Positions 33,998-44,969 of a stretch of 64,000 nucleotides of DNA are shown one piece after another. Below the pieces are notes generated by a model, which saw only the letters and a program-made list of their open reading frames with translations, was not told the DNA's origin and did not search any database. How positions within the stretch are numbered: position 1 is the stretch's first letter; the number at the start of each line of letters is the position of its first letter. Origin of the DNA: Russula earlei (lineage: Eukaryota; Basidiomycota; Agaricomycetes; Russulales; Russulaceae); assembly GCA_025769875.1 (NCBI GenBank), contig JAGFNK010000049.1, positions 62,001 through 126,000 of the forward strand, written 5' to 3'. A program made the translations under genes and the position numbers.

Positions 33998-36086
33998 AGC
34001 GGCCAAAACTTTTCCGTGGAATTTCAAGCTGGACACTCGAGCGCTGCCCCGACATCGCCCATACGTCTTCCCCGATGCGATGGCGCAGATGATTGGCATT
34101 GCTAGTCTAGCCCTGTGTGTGCATCGCCTGGGTTTTTGCGGCGGGCCCTCGAATCACCTATATACGGGCCTTTCGCTGAGGTTCGTCCTCGCGCCTCTGA
34201 TCCCGTATCAGCACGATGATCAACTGGCACGACCCTTCCATCGTCCTGAAGGACTACAGTGTGTTCCGTGGTTGTCGTATCAGTCGATACTTCTCTGATA
34301 GTCATCTCATCTAGTTGCCCTTATCAAGCTCAATCATGCGCTAGCCGGTATCTACATGTGCGTCCGTGTCGATTCTTCCCTCAAGGGCGCGCGCTAAGCT
34401 TGAGAGAATCTCAGTTGGGAGACTGTGTTCACGGCCGGCTTTGAATTAGATGTCCTAAGACGAAAACGACCATATAGATGGACGATATGGGTGAGCTCTT
34501 TGCGGATACAGAACACCATCCGTCTCCTGAATTATGAAAGTAGTTATATCTCGGCACTCGCTACACTGGCTTGCTTGCGTTCATCTTTTTCTTCGTCAAT
34601 ACTGACGGTCCCCGTCTTCCTTGTAAGGTAAAGCTTGCGCTGTACATGGTATAGGGTAGACGTCTTTGTTAACACGCATCCTCTCACAGCCATTCATAAC
34701 CGTGCATTTCGTAAGCGCGCAGCACCGACTACCCTTTCTCACACCCTTATTTGCGATTTCGCACCCTCAGGCCTTACCGTACGCTTGTTGGGCATTCGCA
34801 TCCCTTATCATTGTTATCCGAGTGCAAGTCTTCTCTCGGTTCGGTCTCACAGCAATTGACCGTCCTCATCTCCTCTCTTTATCAGAATCGCGATATGGCG
34901 CCGCAATCTCTTCGTGTCACTTCTCGCCGTCGGTGTCTTGTTGGGTGGTCTTGCACTTAACGTCCGCAGTACGTTCCGTGTCTCCCTGTTGTTCGCACTG
35001 GCATTTCATCTCTCATTCCTGCGCTTGCAAAAGACTTGACAATGGTGAAGAATGGAACGCTTCTTATAGAGGTTCTGAACTTACCCGCATATAAATTAAA
35101 CAGATTGACGTGTTCTACGACACCACCTTGGAGACCTGCATCGTTTCAGATACCCACAAGGGCCTCGTCAATGCAGTGGGCGTCCTCGTGGTCGACGTGG
35201 TGCTCCTCATGACCATGCTAATTGGTCTCCTGCGATGTGCGCATAAGAGTCCAAATGGCATATGGAAGCTACTTTACGAACATGTGACACTCAACTTATT
35301 CTCTTACCGGCATCGCAGGATACTGAATTCTTTCTAGTGCATAATCTGGATTTTCCTTGCATTAATCACGGAAATACCAACTGTGGTCTGTGTTTTCCTG
35401 CCATTTCTTTCATAGCGTCCGGCTCAGCGTTTTTCAGGTCTTCCTCATTCTGAATTTGAATGGTGTGTGTTATCAAGCGTCGATACACGGACGGACCTGA
35501 TATCTCTTTCTGTCCTGGCAGATGCTTGGAATGAAGTGCGGTTTATCCTTTATTTAGTTTCTTCCTCAGTGGCTGATTCAATTCTCACTTCAGATGCTCA
35601 ATGGAGCGGCAAGTAAGTGATGATATAATGTTGCATAAAGCCCTCTCTGACCGATGCTTTCCAGTCACCGTAATGTACGTCTTTCTGGGTCTCCCCTCAC
35701 CGCAAAATGATTCTGACACAGTTATCCAGATCTATCGGTGCTGCCCGCATGTACCGCTCTTTGTCCATATCTCTCACCGAATGCCCCTTGTAAGTGTTAC
35801 AGTCCCATCGGTTCATCCCAGAGTTGCTCTCAATTGAACCTCTCATGTTTCCACTCCTGTATTCGTTTAGTTCACCGGATCTCCCAAAATTATCTGCTCC
35901 GCCGTCGAAACCTTTTGTGTGGTCCAGAAATGTCTGCGAATCTATTCCAGTTACCAACTATCACGCGGCCCCCGACGATTTACGTGACAGCAGATTATAC
36001 ACATGTAGGGTTGGCTTCCAGCGTATCGAACATCACCCTCGTTCCCGAAAGGGAACGTAGCGAGACGGTTTAGCTCATCTGAAATG
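33998..36086 (+). repeat. direct repeat copy B (about 2.1 kb), with gene
   Basis: This is the partner of 28186-30352 in the same orientation. Similarity begins at CTGAGCGGCCAAAAC, a few bases into the ATG7 upstream region (ATG7 starts at 33857 on the other strand), so the duplication boundary lies within or beside the ATG7 promoter. Confidence 0.85.
34216..36073 (+). CDS. seven-helix membrane protein, agaricomycete family, copy B
   Basis: This is a close paralogue of the gene at 28433 with the same exon plan. The ATG at 34216 gives MINWHDPSIVLKDY, nearer to the usual family N-terminus (NWHDP) than copy A. Shared later motifs are ELDVLRRKRPYRWTIW, ALPYACWAFASLIIVIRV, THKGLVNAVGVLVVDVVLLM and LIGLLRCAHKSPNGIWKLLY. 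The exon after LLYEH is weaker. In the C-terminal exon, copy A's block between LPKFSAP and VYVTADY has lost bases here, so the frame reading SSPDLPKLSAPPSKPF is not the one reading IYVTADYTHVGLASS. The last 40-50 residues may therefore be altered or the copy may be decaying. The end given (36073) is that of the second frame. Confidence 0.6.
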
Positions 36087-36940
36087 AGATAGGCTCATCC
36101 TTTGGGTCCGTGCGCACTGGTCTCACAGATTTAATCCGTTGCGGTGTTCCTCACTTGTTGTGTACTTACTCTGGGAGTAACTTTATTTTAGGTGGTCACT
36201 AAATGTATGTGTAAAACTATTAATTACTCCAGTACTCCAGCCAGATTGGATCGGACAATCACTGGTGCTTATGATGTGCGCCAAGTAGTTATCAGTGGGC
36301 TCCGTTGCAAGCAACGAGGCAATCTACGACGCCCAACATTCCCTCCCCTCCGAATCATCCTGCTGCTCATCACGACCCTGCAATGGAGTCAGTGCAATAC
36401 CTCCTATAGCCCCTCTACTGCGCCACAGCCTCCCGGCGGTGGCACGCGTGCCACCACTCACGACATATACTGTAAGCGCCACCGGAGACGCCACCACCGG
36501 CTACATCATTGTCATCTTGTCACCTCGCCGTTACTGCACCGCCCTTTCATGTCGACTTCTTGCTTTTGGTGTTTCTCCATTTCGCAATACCCGAGAACCT
36601 TGCTCGAAATCCCTCCACATCCCAATTTAGGTTGCTGCTGCCACAAATGACTATCGCCACTGTGTGCGTTCGCGACTCAGACCTTCAGGGTATATAAAAT
36701 GCAAAATCAGATCCTGTGTCCTCCGACCACTACCCCCTAAACACACTCGCACCGGCCTCTCCTGCCAAAACCAAATACCTACACTTACAGCTGGCACCGC
36801 CGCAGCCATCAACGCCACAATCGCCGCCACCACCAATACCACCAGTACAGACCCTTTCAATTTCATTTTCATAATCTCTTTCTTTCTTTGTTTTTTTTTT
36901 TTTTTTGGAACGTCCGGCCGACCGAGAGCGTGTGACCGAG
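36087..36940. other. intergenic, promoter region of the 36.9-kb gene
   Basis: No supported gene was found. This stretch holds a TATATAAA box at 36691-36698 and a run of 16 T at 36891-36906, both upstream of the ATG at 36941. An antisense frame at 36651-36872 resembles a signal peptide but is made of simple repeats. Confidence 0.5.
36691..36698 (+). promoter_or_regulatory. TATA box for phosphatase-like gene B
   Basis: GGGTATATAAAATGC is a clear TATA element about 250 bp upstream of the ATG at 36941. The leader would include the T16 tract. Confidence 0.5.
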
Positions 36941-37495
36941 ATGAGCTTTCCCGCCAAGGCGCCCTCGAGCCACCCGCCCGGACTCAAACTGGGCGTCTTC
37001 GCCGGCGGAGGGCCGTTCCCGCGGCTCGTCGCGCCGGGCATCGTCGTGGGCGACCCGGCGCGGTTCGGCGCGGGCGACCCGGCCTACGCGGGGATGGGTC
37101 TGACGCACGTCCTGACGCGCGCGTCGGGCGTGGCGCAGTGCCCGCGAGACGGGAGCGTGATGCTGCTGGTCATCGGGGAGCACCAGACGCTGCGCGAGGT
37201 GGTCGAGCTGCTCGTGCACGCGCGCGTGGCGCTCCCGCGCGGATGCATCCTCGTCGGCGAGCCGTTCGTGGCCGCTGCGTACCTGATGGCCATCGAGGGC
37301 CGCGACTTGCATGGCACGTGGCGCCTCGTCACGGGCGAGTCGCTCTCGCCTAAGGTGTTCAGAGAGGTGCATTTGGAGTTGATGATGTTCGCGAGAGAGG
37401 TGGAGAGGGAAGGGAAGAAGCTCGCAAAGGAGGAGCGGCAGCGCAACGAACACGAACTACAGCCGGAGTCGCGGCACAAGCGAGGGAAGCATTGA
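36941..37495 (+). CDS. loop-less dual-specificity-phosphatase-like protein, copy B
   Basis: This is an intronless GC-rich ORF of 184 residues. After a proline-rich start, GLKLGVFAGGG and LVAPGIVVGDPARFGAG resemble the first strand of DSP phosphatases. MGLTHVLTRAS matches the usual 'LGITHVLN' strand. LREVVELLVHARVALPRG fits the helix before the catalytic strand. RGCILVGEPFVAAAYLMAIE then matches '.VLVHC.AG.SRSAT..AYLM' with about six residues missing, so catalytic Cys and Arg are absent. The C-terminus is a long charged helix (MMFAREVEREGKKLAKEERQ). It is probably a non-enzymatic binding protein of this fold (inference), or an unrelated orphan with chance likeness. A paralogue with the same shortened loop lies at 26806-27303. 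Confidence 0.6.
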   Translation: MSFPAKAPSSHPPGLKLGVFAGGGPFPRLVAPGIVVGDPARFGAGDPAYAGMGLTHVLTRASGVAQCPRDGSVMLLVIGEHQTLREVVELLVHARVALPRGCILVGEPFVAAAYLMAIEGRDLHGTWRLVTGESLSPKVFREVHLELMMFAREVEREGKKLAKEERQRNEHELQPESRHKRGKH

Positions 37496-37789
37496 AGCAT
37501 CGCGTTCGCTGGAGGATCTGTGGCAAATGTATTTCTGCAAGTATTCAGATTATGGGTCCTTCACAAAGAAGCGATGTATGTATGAATCTAAGGCAATCCT
37601 GACATACAGCTGCTGAAAATTGCCTGTCGAACGATTGACATGCGTTCAGATATTGTAAACCAACTAAGAAGGGAGGCTGACGTTGAGGGACGAACACAAG
37701 CGAGGGGGGAACACGTTAGATAGTGATGGCGATTAGATGATGTCCACCCGGAAGGGGACAAATGTTATGGAATAAAAAAAAACGATGCT
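37496..37789. other. convergent spacer before PCK1
   Basis: This is 294 bp between the stop codons of two converging genes. It contains an A8 tract just before the PCK1 stop. Nothing else was seen. Confidence 0.5.
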
Positions 37790-39882
37790 CTAGGGTTGTG
37801 GTCCTGCGAGCCGCACTTTCTCGTCCACGTTATTCTCGTACAGCGCGAACGCCTTTCGGAACATGCCCGCAAGCTTGCGGACTTCGCGCTCAAACGCAGC
37901 ACGGTCCGGCCACGCGAGGGCAGGATTGAGTAGTTCACGCGGGACCCCCTCGATCGCGGTGGGGATCTGCAGGTTGAACGTCTCGAAGGTCTCGTACTGC
38001 GCGTTCTTGAGCTCGCCCGAATGTACCGCGTCGACGATGCGCCGTGTTACCGCGAGTGGGCATCGCTTGCCTGTGCCGAACCTACCACCAGTCCAGCCAG
38101 TGTTGATCAACCAACAATCGACTTGGTGCTTGGACATGCGGTCCGCAAGCATTTCTGCGTAGCGGCCAGGCTGTATCAGAGGGCAGGTGAGCGGCGAACG
38201 TGAGACGAGACGAGCGAACTCACCGGGAGAACGATGAAAGGTGCAGAGTAGCACGTCGAGAAAGTTGGGATCGGCTCGAGGACGCCATCCTCTGTTCCCG
38301 GGGTCTTGCTAAAGAAAGGTAATATCGTAAGCCAACTCGACGAGAAAACGATCAACACAAGACGTACGAAGTATATCCCGCCAGGAAATGGTAGCTCGCT
38401 TGTTCTGGCGACAGTTTGCTTACAGGCGGAAGCACACCGAACGCGTCACACGTAAGCATAATGATGTTGCCGGGTTGGCGGTTCACAGTGCACGGTATAT
38501 GCGCATTCGGGATGAACTCAATCGGATATGCGCAGCGCGTATTCTCCGTAATGCTAATGTCGTCATAGTCAGGCGCTCGCGATGCGGGGTTGTAAACGAC
38601 GTTCTCGAGGATGCTGCCAAAGCGGATCGCGTTGTATATTTCGGGTTCCTTCGTGGCAGATAGGTTGATACACTTGGCATAACACCCCCCCTCGATATTG
38701 AAAACGCCGGTGTCGGACCAGACATGCTCATCATCGCCGATAAGCAGACGCCGCGGGTCGGCACTGAGTGTTGTCTTTCCCGTTCCCGACAAACCGAAGA
38801 AGAGGGTGACATCACCCTTGTCGATGCCCACATTTGCGGATGAATGTAGTGAGAGTTGACCGAATTTGACGGGCTGGAGGTAATGCTGCGTTGTACGAAG
38901 CGTCAAACTCGGGTTCGGTGGATGTTGAGGCAGTGGACCTACCATGACGGAGAAAACACCCTTCTTCATTTCTCCCGCATATTCAGTACCCAAGATGACC
39001 ATCTCCATACGCTTGAAGTTGATCTCGACAGAAGTGGTGCTGCTCATTCCCTTGGTAAAGCGATTGGCAGGGAACTGACCCGCATTGTAAATGATAAAGT
39101 CAGGTTCGCCAAAGTTTGCCAGCTCTTCTTCCGTAGGGCGGATGAGCATGTTGTTCTGGTAAGTGGACAGGACGGTCGGCCATAAAAGGCAATAGAAAGT
39201 TAAAACTCGACGAACCATAAAAAGAGCGTGATACGCGCGTGCGCAAATCACCCGGACTTTGATACGGTATTTGGGATCCCACTCAAATGCCGTTTCTGTT
39301 AGGAGACGTTCACCTTGCTCAACACTTGAAAGGACCTACCCCTGCAAAGCCGTCGAAAACGTACACATTATCGCGCGTGTTCAGATAATCGATGGCGCGT
39401 TCGCGGTTGATTTCGAACGTGTCTGGAGAGAGGGAAAAAAGGCTCTACGGGGGCGCGTGCCAGGGATGAACATAACATACGCTCATCCATCTTGATGTTC
39501 ACGCTTCCCCACCAGATGTTGTCTTTGCTGGTCTCTTCGAAGACGATGCGCTTGTCCTTGGGAGAGCGACCTGTTTTCTTGCCAGAAAAGTTGATGAGAG
39601 CACCAGTGGAGGAAATGATGGCGCCTTCATTGCGGATGGCATCCTCGTAGAGCAAGGCAGTAGGGGCGTTACGTTTGAGGGTGATCTTCTCCATGTCGAA
39701 ACCAGCCTGGGAGAAGTATTCAAGATCACGCCCAATGACTGGGTACGGATGAGCCAGCAGGGCCAGAGATGTGAAGATCGGCTGAACGTACGGTTGGAGA
39801 TAGTCTCGTGGTCGTGTGATTGCGCATAATGTTTGTGATAAATGTGAGGGGTCACGTAGGGAGTCAGCGAATGGGTTGGCAT
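37790..39882 (-). CDS. PCK1: phosphoenolpyruvate carboxykinase (ATP)
   Basis: This enzyme converts oxaloacetate and ATP to phosphoenolpyruvate and CO2, the entry step of gluconeogenesis, in the cytosol. The ATG at 39882 gives [13 protein letters not shown]; a 53-bp intron (GTACGT..CCCAG) then joins in frame to [20 protein letters not shown]. Conserved blocks are [57 protein letters not shown] and [40 protein letters not shown] (P-loop) and [20 protein letters not shown] (metal site) follow, then the C-terminal lid and [13 protein letters not shown] before the stop at 37790-37792. All active-site motifs are present. Several introns splice cleanly. The family is strongly carbon-source regulated in fungi; here a leader intron and TATA box are visible upstream. 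Confidence 0.93.
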
Positions 39883-40160
39883 GTTGGCGGGAAGGGAAAG
39901 CTAAAGAGGAATGAGCGAGCGGTAGGGGAGGAAATTTTTTTCGTATTTATAGTAAATAAAATGAATGAGGGAGTGCAAGATCCGTCGTAGGCGCCGTAGG
40001 GAAGCACATGACAGGAGAGGACGGAAGCGACTTACGGGAGAGGATTTCTTTTGATACTGATGTTGATATCGATACACGCTGCGGATAAGGCCGTGGGAGA
40101 GCGAGTTTGGAAAGGCGAGTGGAGGCGAGGAGCGGATGGCGAGGAGTGGAGGTCTTATAT
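39883..40160 (-). promoter_or_regulatory. PCK1 core promoter and leader intron
   Basis: On the minus strand a TATATAA-like element lies at 40155-40160, a GTAAGT donor at 40035 and a CTTTAG acceptor ending at 39901, 19 bases before the ATG. No ATG lies between TATA and donor. This fits a 5' UTR split by a 135-bp intron. Confidence 0.5.
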
Positions 40161-41560
40161 GCACGAGCAGCTGCCTCATCCAGTTTCCAGATCTGTCATA
40201 CCCTCTCCAAAAAAATTTATACAAAAAATCACGAGCCCCCCCCCTTTTTTTCTCTTTCGGTCGTGCGTCGGCTGATATGATCTGATAGCAATGGTGGGTC
40301 GGCTTGAGTTGAGAGGACGTCCAGGTCCAAGTGTTCAAACGGTTGCCGGACTTGATTGACTCTTTTTCCAGTGATGCGGTGCTGATGTCGTACGATGCGA
40401 CGATGGGAGGAAGGAAGACGGAGGGTGTGCGTAACTGACTACCTGGTAGACCACTCCCGCTCAAAACATACCAGGACGTTCGTGCGTGCGTGCGTGTGTC
40501 ACGCATGCCCTCACTCGGCCGAGATGAAAACCCTGCCAGCTGCCAGCGCAGCACCCGCGCATGGACGTTGCCAGCCAGGCGTGGCGAAAACCTCTCACCT
40601 AATTTCGGATATATTCACTTTGTTATTCCGGGCGTCGTTCGCCACGTCTGGCTCAGGCGCAACAACATTCTCGGTGTACCGTCATTTGGATTTACCTTCC
40701 GTCTGGCTCACGCGTCAAGACTGTCGTTGGGTTTTCGCTGAATATCTGGACATCTCACAGAATCCGCCCTGGCTGCTGGCTGGAACGCTGAAGAACCCCG
40801 AAGACCCGAAGGATGTTGCCGGCCGCCATTCGTATTTCTCGCTGTCGTTCGGCCGAGAGGGAAGGCACTTGCATGCACAGGAATTCACTGAAGGAATGGG
40901 GGCGGATAATTCAGAACACGGACGGGAAAGTGAGAGTATCTGTCGGTACTAGTGCTGTTTTGTGAATTTGCAGCGGGTGGTAGCTCCCATCCGATAATCT
41001 TGCGTGGTGTGAGGGTGACCCGATTGTTCCCGGACTCGACGACAACGCATCAGCTGCGGGGCTCTCTATGTCCTCTGTCATTATATATAGCGACCGATCG
41101 AATAAAACCTCCTTGGTCGTCGTCGTTGCCGTCGACTTGAAACGAGGAGCGGTTACCGGGTGGTGTGCTGGCATTTGATCCCAAGCGCATGACGTCAACT
41201 CCATAGCCTAAGCCTAAGATACCGTTTGTATTACTCGGTGGCACGCACACGTCCGTCTCATTTGTCAGCGATAGCCTACTACCATGTCTCCCCCCCTCAT
41301 CTCTCCTCATCCAAACTTGACATCCAGATCCTCACTGGTGGTCGAAAGGGCGGCCCGCACCGAGTCAGGGAACGCCACAGCTGGTGTGAGACGTTCGGGT
41401 ACATAAAGAAGGTCCTTGCCTCCCTCCGCGAGATGACTACACCTGTCCCATTGTCAACCTCCGTTCGCCTCTCGGAGCTGCCTAACTCTTAAGCCGTCCA
41501 GTCTTCCCTCGAGCACTCACCCGGCCCTTCCTTTATCCACTGACCGACCTCTGATCAACC
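40161..41560. other. intergenic between PCK1 and the GNAT gene
   Basis: This probably contains upstream control sequence for PCK1 and the promoter of the GNAT gene. Homopolymer-rich segments C10T7 lie near 40237-40252. A plus-strand frame (40395-40952) is open but shows no family likeness and no codon pattern like its neighbours. Confidence 0.5.
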
Positions 41561-42224
41561 ATGGAGAACGCATCCGTCTCTATCCCAAACCTTTCAACTC
41601 GATGGGCTGCTGACGAGTTTGTCATCCGCCCACTCGCCTCAGCGGACATCCCAAATGTGCGCGCATTACACGTATGTCTCGGGCCCATCACACCCTTCCT
41701 TCCGCCGCTGACGATCTCATCCGGCGCAGGCCGAGCTCGCACCTTCCTTCCCCGCATTACGCCCGACCTTTTTCCACCAGCTCCTCACGCACCAAACTCA
41801 CCTCTGCCTGATCGCCACCTTGCCATCCTCAGATAAACCCGTCGCTTGCATCGCCACCGCCCTCCACGTCTCCACGTCCGACCTGACCTCGCGCGCGGCG
41901 CTCCCGGCCCCCATCGACGTGCGCGTGCTCGCACTCGGCGTGCTCCCTGCCTTCCGCCGGCGTGGTCTGGCCACACGCCTCCTCCGCACCGCTGCTGCCT
42001 CGCTGCCCGTCCTCGCCGCGAACGCGCCGCAGCTGCCCACCTCGCTGATCACCCCAAAGTCCCCGACGCGCGTCTGCGTGGACGTCGCGCGTGCCGATAG
42101 AAGCTCAAGGGAATTTTGGAACCATGTCGGGATGCGCGAGGAGTCGTCTCCGCGACACGAACCCTGGGTCGTTGGCTGGCGTGATGTTGTCAGCGTTGCA
42201 GGCCCGGTCTTGAGCGCCGCTTAA
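41561..42224 (+). CDS. GNAT-family N-acetyltransferase
   Basis: The protein is predicted to transfer acetyl from acetyl-CoA to an amine; the substrate is unknown. The ATG at 41561 begins MENASVSIPNLSTRW and FVIRPLASADIPNVRALH. One intron (GTATGT after 41672 to GCGCAG) joins AELAPSFPALRPTFFHQLL. The core follows: FVCIATALHV-like strand, DVRVLALGVLPAFRRRGLAT (motif A, with RRRGLA as the CoA pyrophosphate loop), RLLRTAAASL, then VCVDVARADRSSREFWNHVG (motif B-like 'FW...GM') and a C-terminal WVVGWRDVV strand. The stop is at 42222-42224. Its general plan resembles NAA50/NAA60-type enzymes in using 'LGV.P.FRRRGLA', but assignment to a specific enzyme is not possible. The gene is GC-rich and intact. 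Confidence 0.82.
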
Positions 42225-43362
42225 GGTCTTCCGATGTTAACTTTCCTCACAATACGTACATTCATCTTTGCGCTTGCGTAGACCTGTTTAAGTTAAGGCC
42301 TATTTGTGGCTCTCTCTCTCTAGAAACCGTAATGACCCCTATATATTATGTATGTAGAGTGTATTACTTGGACGCATGAGCCGGTCCTTTCATAAACCAT
42401 CCTGCATAGTTCCCACTACTCTGGGTGGCTCACAGTTGCAAATGTTTCTGATGAGATATTATCACAATCTACCGTCGGCATCACGGAGAAACGCAAAGCT
42501 CCAAGATGTTGGCGTCATGGACAATCCCTCGCCAGAGCAGAAAAGGAATAAGATTGACTCGGATCTCATCTTGATTCAGCGGGCTATTGCCCGGGAGTCC
42601 AGATGGTCTAGGATAGCGATAGCGATGATCGCCTTGCCTCCTCAGCGGCCGTCAGGAGTGCGGCTTCGGGTGATCGTTGTTTAGGGTGGATCAATCTCAG
42701 ACGAGACTCAGCCGCTCGTGATTGATGTGATGCGACTCTTGGTGCGTCCCGACAGCCGGAGTCCTCGCAAGCTCAGGGGAACTGCGTGGGGATCAGGACT
42801 GCGCATAGTGCATATACACGTGCGTGCATGTTTAACAAATCGACTCTCAAGTCGACTCATTAAATTTGCAACACGAACTACCCAGGTGTAAGTAATGGGA
42901 AAACTATGTGAAACGAGTGGTACGTATGCACCTCAGTGTCGAGCACTGGCACGTGGAGCGCAAGCACAGAGGCTCCTGCTGCGTTTGAAGGGGGTGTTAA
43001 GCCAAAGGTCCCTATTGACGAATCAATCTAATGTCCAAGTGAGCCCGTAGTAGAGAACATATACAGTAAGGCGTACGCCTGATGTGCATGCAGTCAGGTA
43101 GGTCTTGGACATTGTAGGCACAGTAAACTAATGAGAGTGTGTTCCTACGTGATTCGCTATCTCATAGTCTGAGCGCAACAGAATATCTGGTGCCTCGGGC
43201 ACTTGCACGCGCCCCCGGAATGGCGCTATTGCGACAGCTCCATCTCCTGTACTCAGACACTCCAGCAGATAGCAAGGCACTTAGCAATGCAACGGTGCTA
43301 GCTACACTGCATGATGGCTCCTGCTTAGCTTAACAAATTCTTTGAGGGCGTCATCTAGTCTT
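42225..43362. other. intergenic, nothing recognised
   Basis: This spacer after the GNAT gene has only short frames. It leads into the hairpin cluster starting at 43363. Confidence 0.45.
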
Positions 43363-43601
43363 CTTAGAGCAAGCCTACTTACTAGGCTTGCTCTAAGTAA
43401 ACCTCAGGGGGTGCCCCCCCCAGCTCCTCCAGCCAAGAGAACATTCCCAAGGCGCCATCTGTCTTGTTCTTGTTATGTGCCGGGCAAATAACAAGAATTG
43501 GCACCTATTCAGATGGGCAGATTCTGCCCATCTGAATAGTCCCCCTGCAGCGTATTGAACTATTGCTACTATAGTTCAGTATGCTGCAGGGGGACTATTC
43601 A
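43363..43601. repeat. cluster of four strong hairpins
   Basis: Within 240 bp there are four inverted repeats. (1) 43363-43377 pairs with 43383-43397: 15 bp, loop CTTAC. (2) 43467-43476 pairs with 43488-43497: 10 bp, perfect. (3) 43506-43522 pairs with 43524-43540: 17 bp perfect around one T. (4) 43535-43564 pairs with 43572-43601: 30 bp with two mismatches and a 7-nt loop. Hairpins 3 and 4 share the six bases GAATAG. No coding sequence is present. A foldback-type or MITE-type element is the simplest reading. Confidence 0.85.
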
Positions 43602-43638
43602 TTCAGAACTGTGCACGGAAGGTGATGACCAGGTTAAA

Positions 43639-43707
43639 GACTGAGGGCAAAAAACGAACGATAACTAATTCGAATTATTTACACGTACGGTCCGGATTGT
43701 CCGTTCG
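43639..43707. repeat. short dispersed repeat, CpG-rich copy
   Basis: This 69-bp segment, beginning GACTGAGGG and containing ATAACTAATTCGAATTATTT, is matched at 49923-49990. It retains eight CpG sites. It lies directly after the hairpin cluster and may be part of the same element. Confidence 0.75.
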
Positions 43708-43814
43708 TTGGCACTGGCTGCACGACCACTTATGCATGCCATCGGCGGGACCAGGTACTATTACTGTGATAAGAGACGGGTAGTGGCAACTGCATTCTTG
43801 TGATTCTAACATCT

Positions 43815-44582
43815 TCAGTTTTTTTCCAACGTCCCACCGTCTTTTCCGACGAGCAATACTTCCTTTCCGCTACCCCGCGGAACTCCACGGTCACACAAGA
43901 GGCAATGTACCCGATGAAAGGCACCACAGTACATCACCGCCCTGGAAAGAAATGCGGGGCAGAGTCCAGTACACCAGACGCAGAGACGAAAGGGAAGAAG
44001 AAAAAGAGGTGCTACTCACACCAAGAACCATCCCAGAACCTCCACCGCGATGAACGAGCCCCGCTTGATGGTCGCGCGCTCGCTGATGACTCGCACCATT
44101 GCCGTCGTCCCGAGGCCGCCTAGCAGCAGGCGCGTCGCGGTGCCCAGAAAGAGCCCTCCCAGGTGCAGACGGCGCGCGCGTGCGCCCTCCACGAGCGTCG
44201 CGTCGTCCTCGTCGCCAGGAGGGTCGCCGGGCCACCAGAGCGCGATCATGCTGAGCACGCTCAACACCGCGGCGGCGATGACGAAGGACAAGGCGAGCGC
44301 GCGGCCCAGGGGCGGACTGCGCGCGCCGTTCGGACCGAGCGGCGGGAGGGAGATGTACTCGTACGCGTGCGCGCTGTGCGCGTCTTCGAGTGTGTTCGAG
44401 CCGGTCGCGTCGGGGCGCGTGATGTTGACGATGAGGGGCGGCAGCGTGGCCTGTGGAAAGGGCGCGGCGTGCGGGCTGTATGCGTCGAGGGTGCAGATGA
44501 GTAGCGGGAGACAGATCGCGAGGCGGACGGGGATGACTAGTGTGCAGCAGGCTGTACGAAGGCGTAATATTCCAGGGGGCAT
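43815..44582 (-). CDS. putative membrane protein, two exons
   Basis: The family is not recognised. The ATG at 44582 gives MPPGILRLRTACCTLVIPV followed by a hydrophobic LAICLPLLICTLDAY, a signal-anchor or signal peptide. A lumenal Pro/Ala-rich stretch follows, then a second helix LALSFVIAAAVLSVLSMIAL, an acidic segment (PGDPPGDEDDATLVEGARAR), and hydrophobic segments LGGLFLGTATRLLLGGLG and GSFIAVEVLGWFL. A GTGAGT donor at 44019 and TTTCCAG acceptor at 43942 join LV to AVMYCGAFHRVHCLLC and a short tail ending TLEKN (stop 43815-43817). Ignoring the intron, the frame stops right after WFLV. The gene is very GC-rich in exon 1, unlike its surroundings. Confidence 0.5.
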
Positions 44583-44969
44583 AGCGCAGGATTAGGCTGT
44601 TGGCTGGTGGGCTTTCCAGGGAGGATGAAGAGAAGGTAATGGTTGACTGAAAGAGAGCACCAGCACCGATTATTTGAAGGTCGTTTTGGAATGCGTGGAT
44701 GCGACCCTCCTTAGACTACGAGTTCGCGATCCAGTGCGATGTCTCCAACGAGCATCACCAGGAGAGAGAGAAGTGTTGATGACCACAGACGCTGACCAGG
44801 ATGGATGGACAGAAATTCACTGATACTGGAACAAAGATACCACTCGTCGTACAACGTACAACTACTTTCGCCACCTCCGCAATTGGATCCTCGGATTTGA
44901 ACTACGACCTACTTTTCATCGCCCAAAGGTTTCTGCATCACGCCGTGTCTCTGACTAGCCTACCACCTC
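44583..44969. other. spacer, promoter of the membrane protein gene
   Basis: This lies between the start of the 44.5-kb gene and the stop of the mitochondrial gene. No gene was seen. Confidence 0.45.

Noticed and set aside
36651..36872. Minus-strand frame beginning like a signal peptide
   Set aside because: The hydrophobic stretch comes from GGT/GGC-type simple repeats antisense to the leader of the 36.9-kb gene, and the rest lacks a recognisable mature domain.
39883..40554. Long minus-strand frame upstream of the PCK1 ATG
   Set aside because: A leader intron and TATA box fit a 5' UTR better, and the PCK1 N-terminus joins in frame from the ATG at 39882 through a 53-bp intron.
40395..40952. 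185-codon plus-strand frame between PCK1 and the GNAT gene
   Set aside because: It has no family likeness, lies in the likely PCK1 upstream control region, and has skewed composition at its start.
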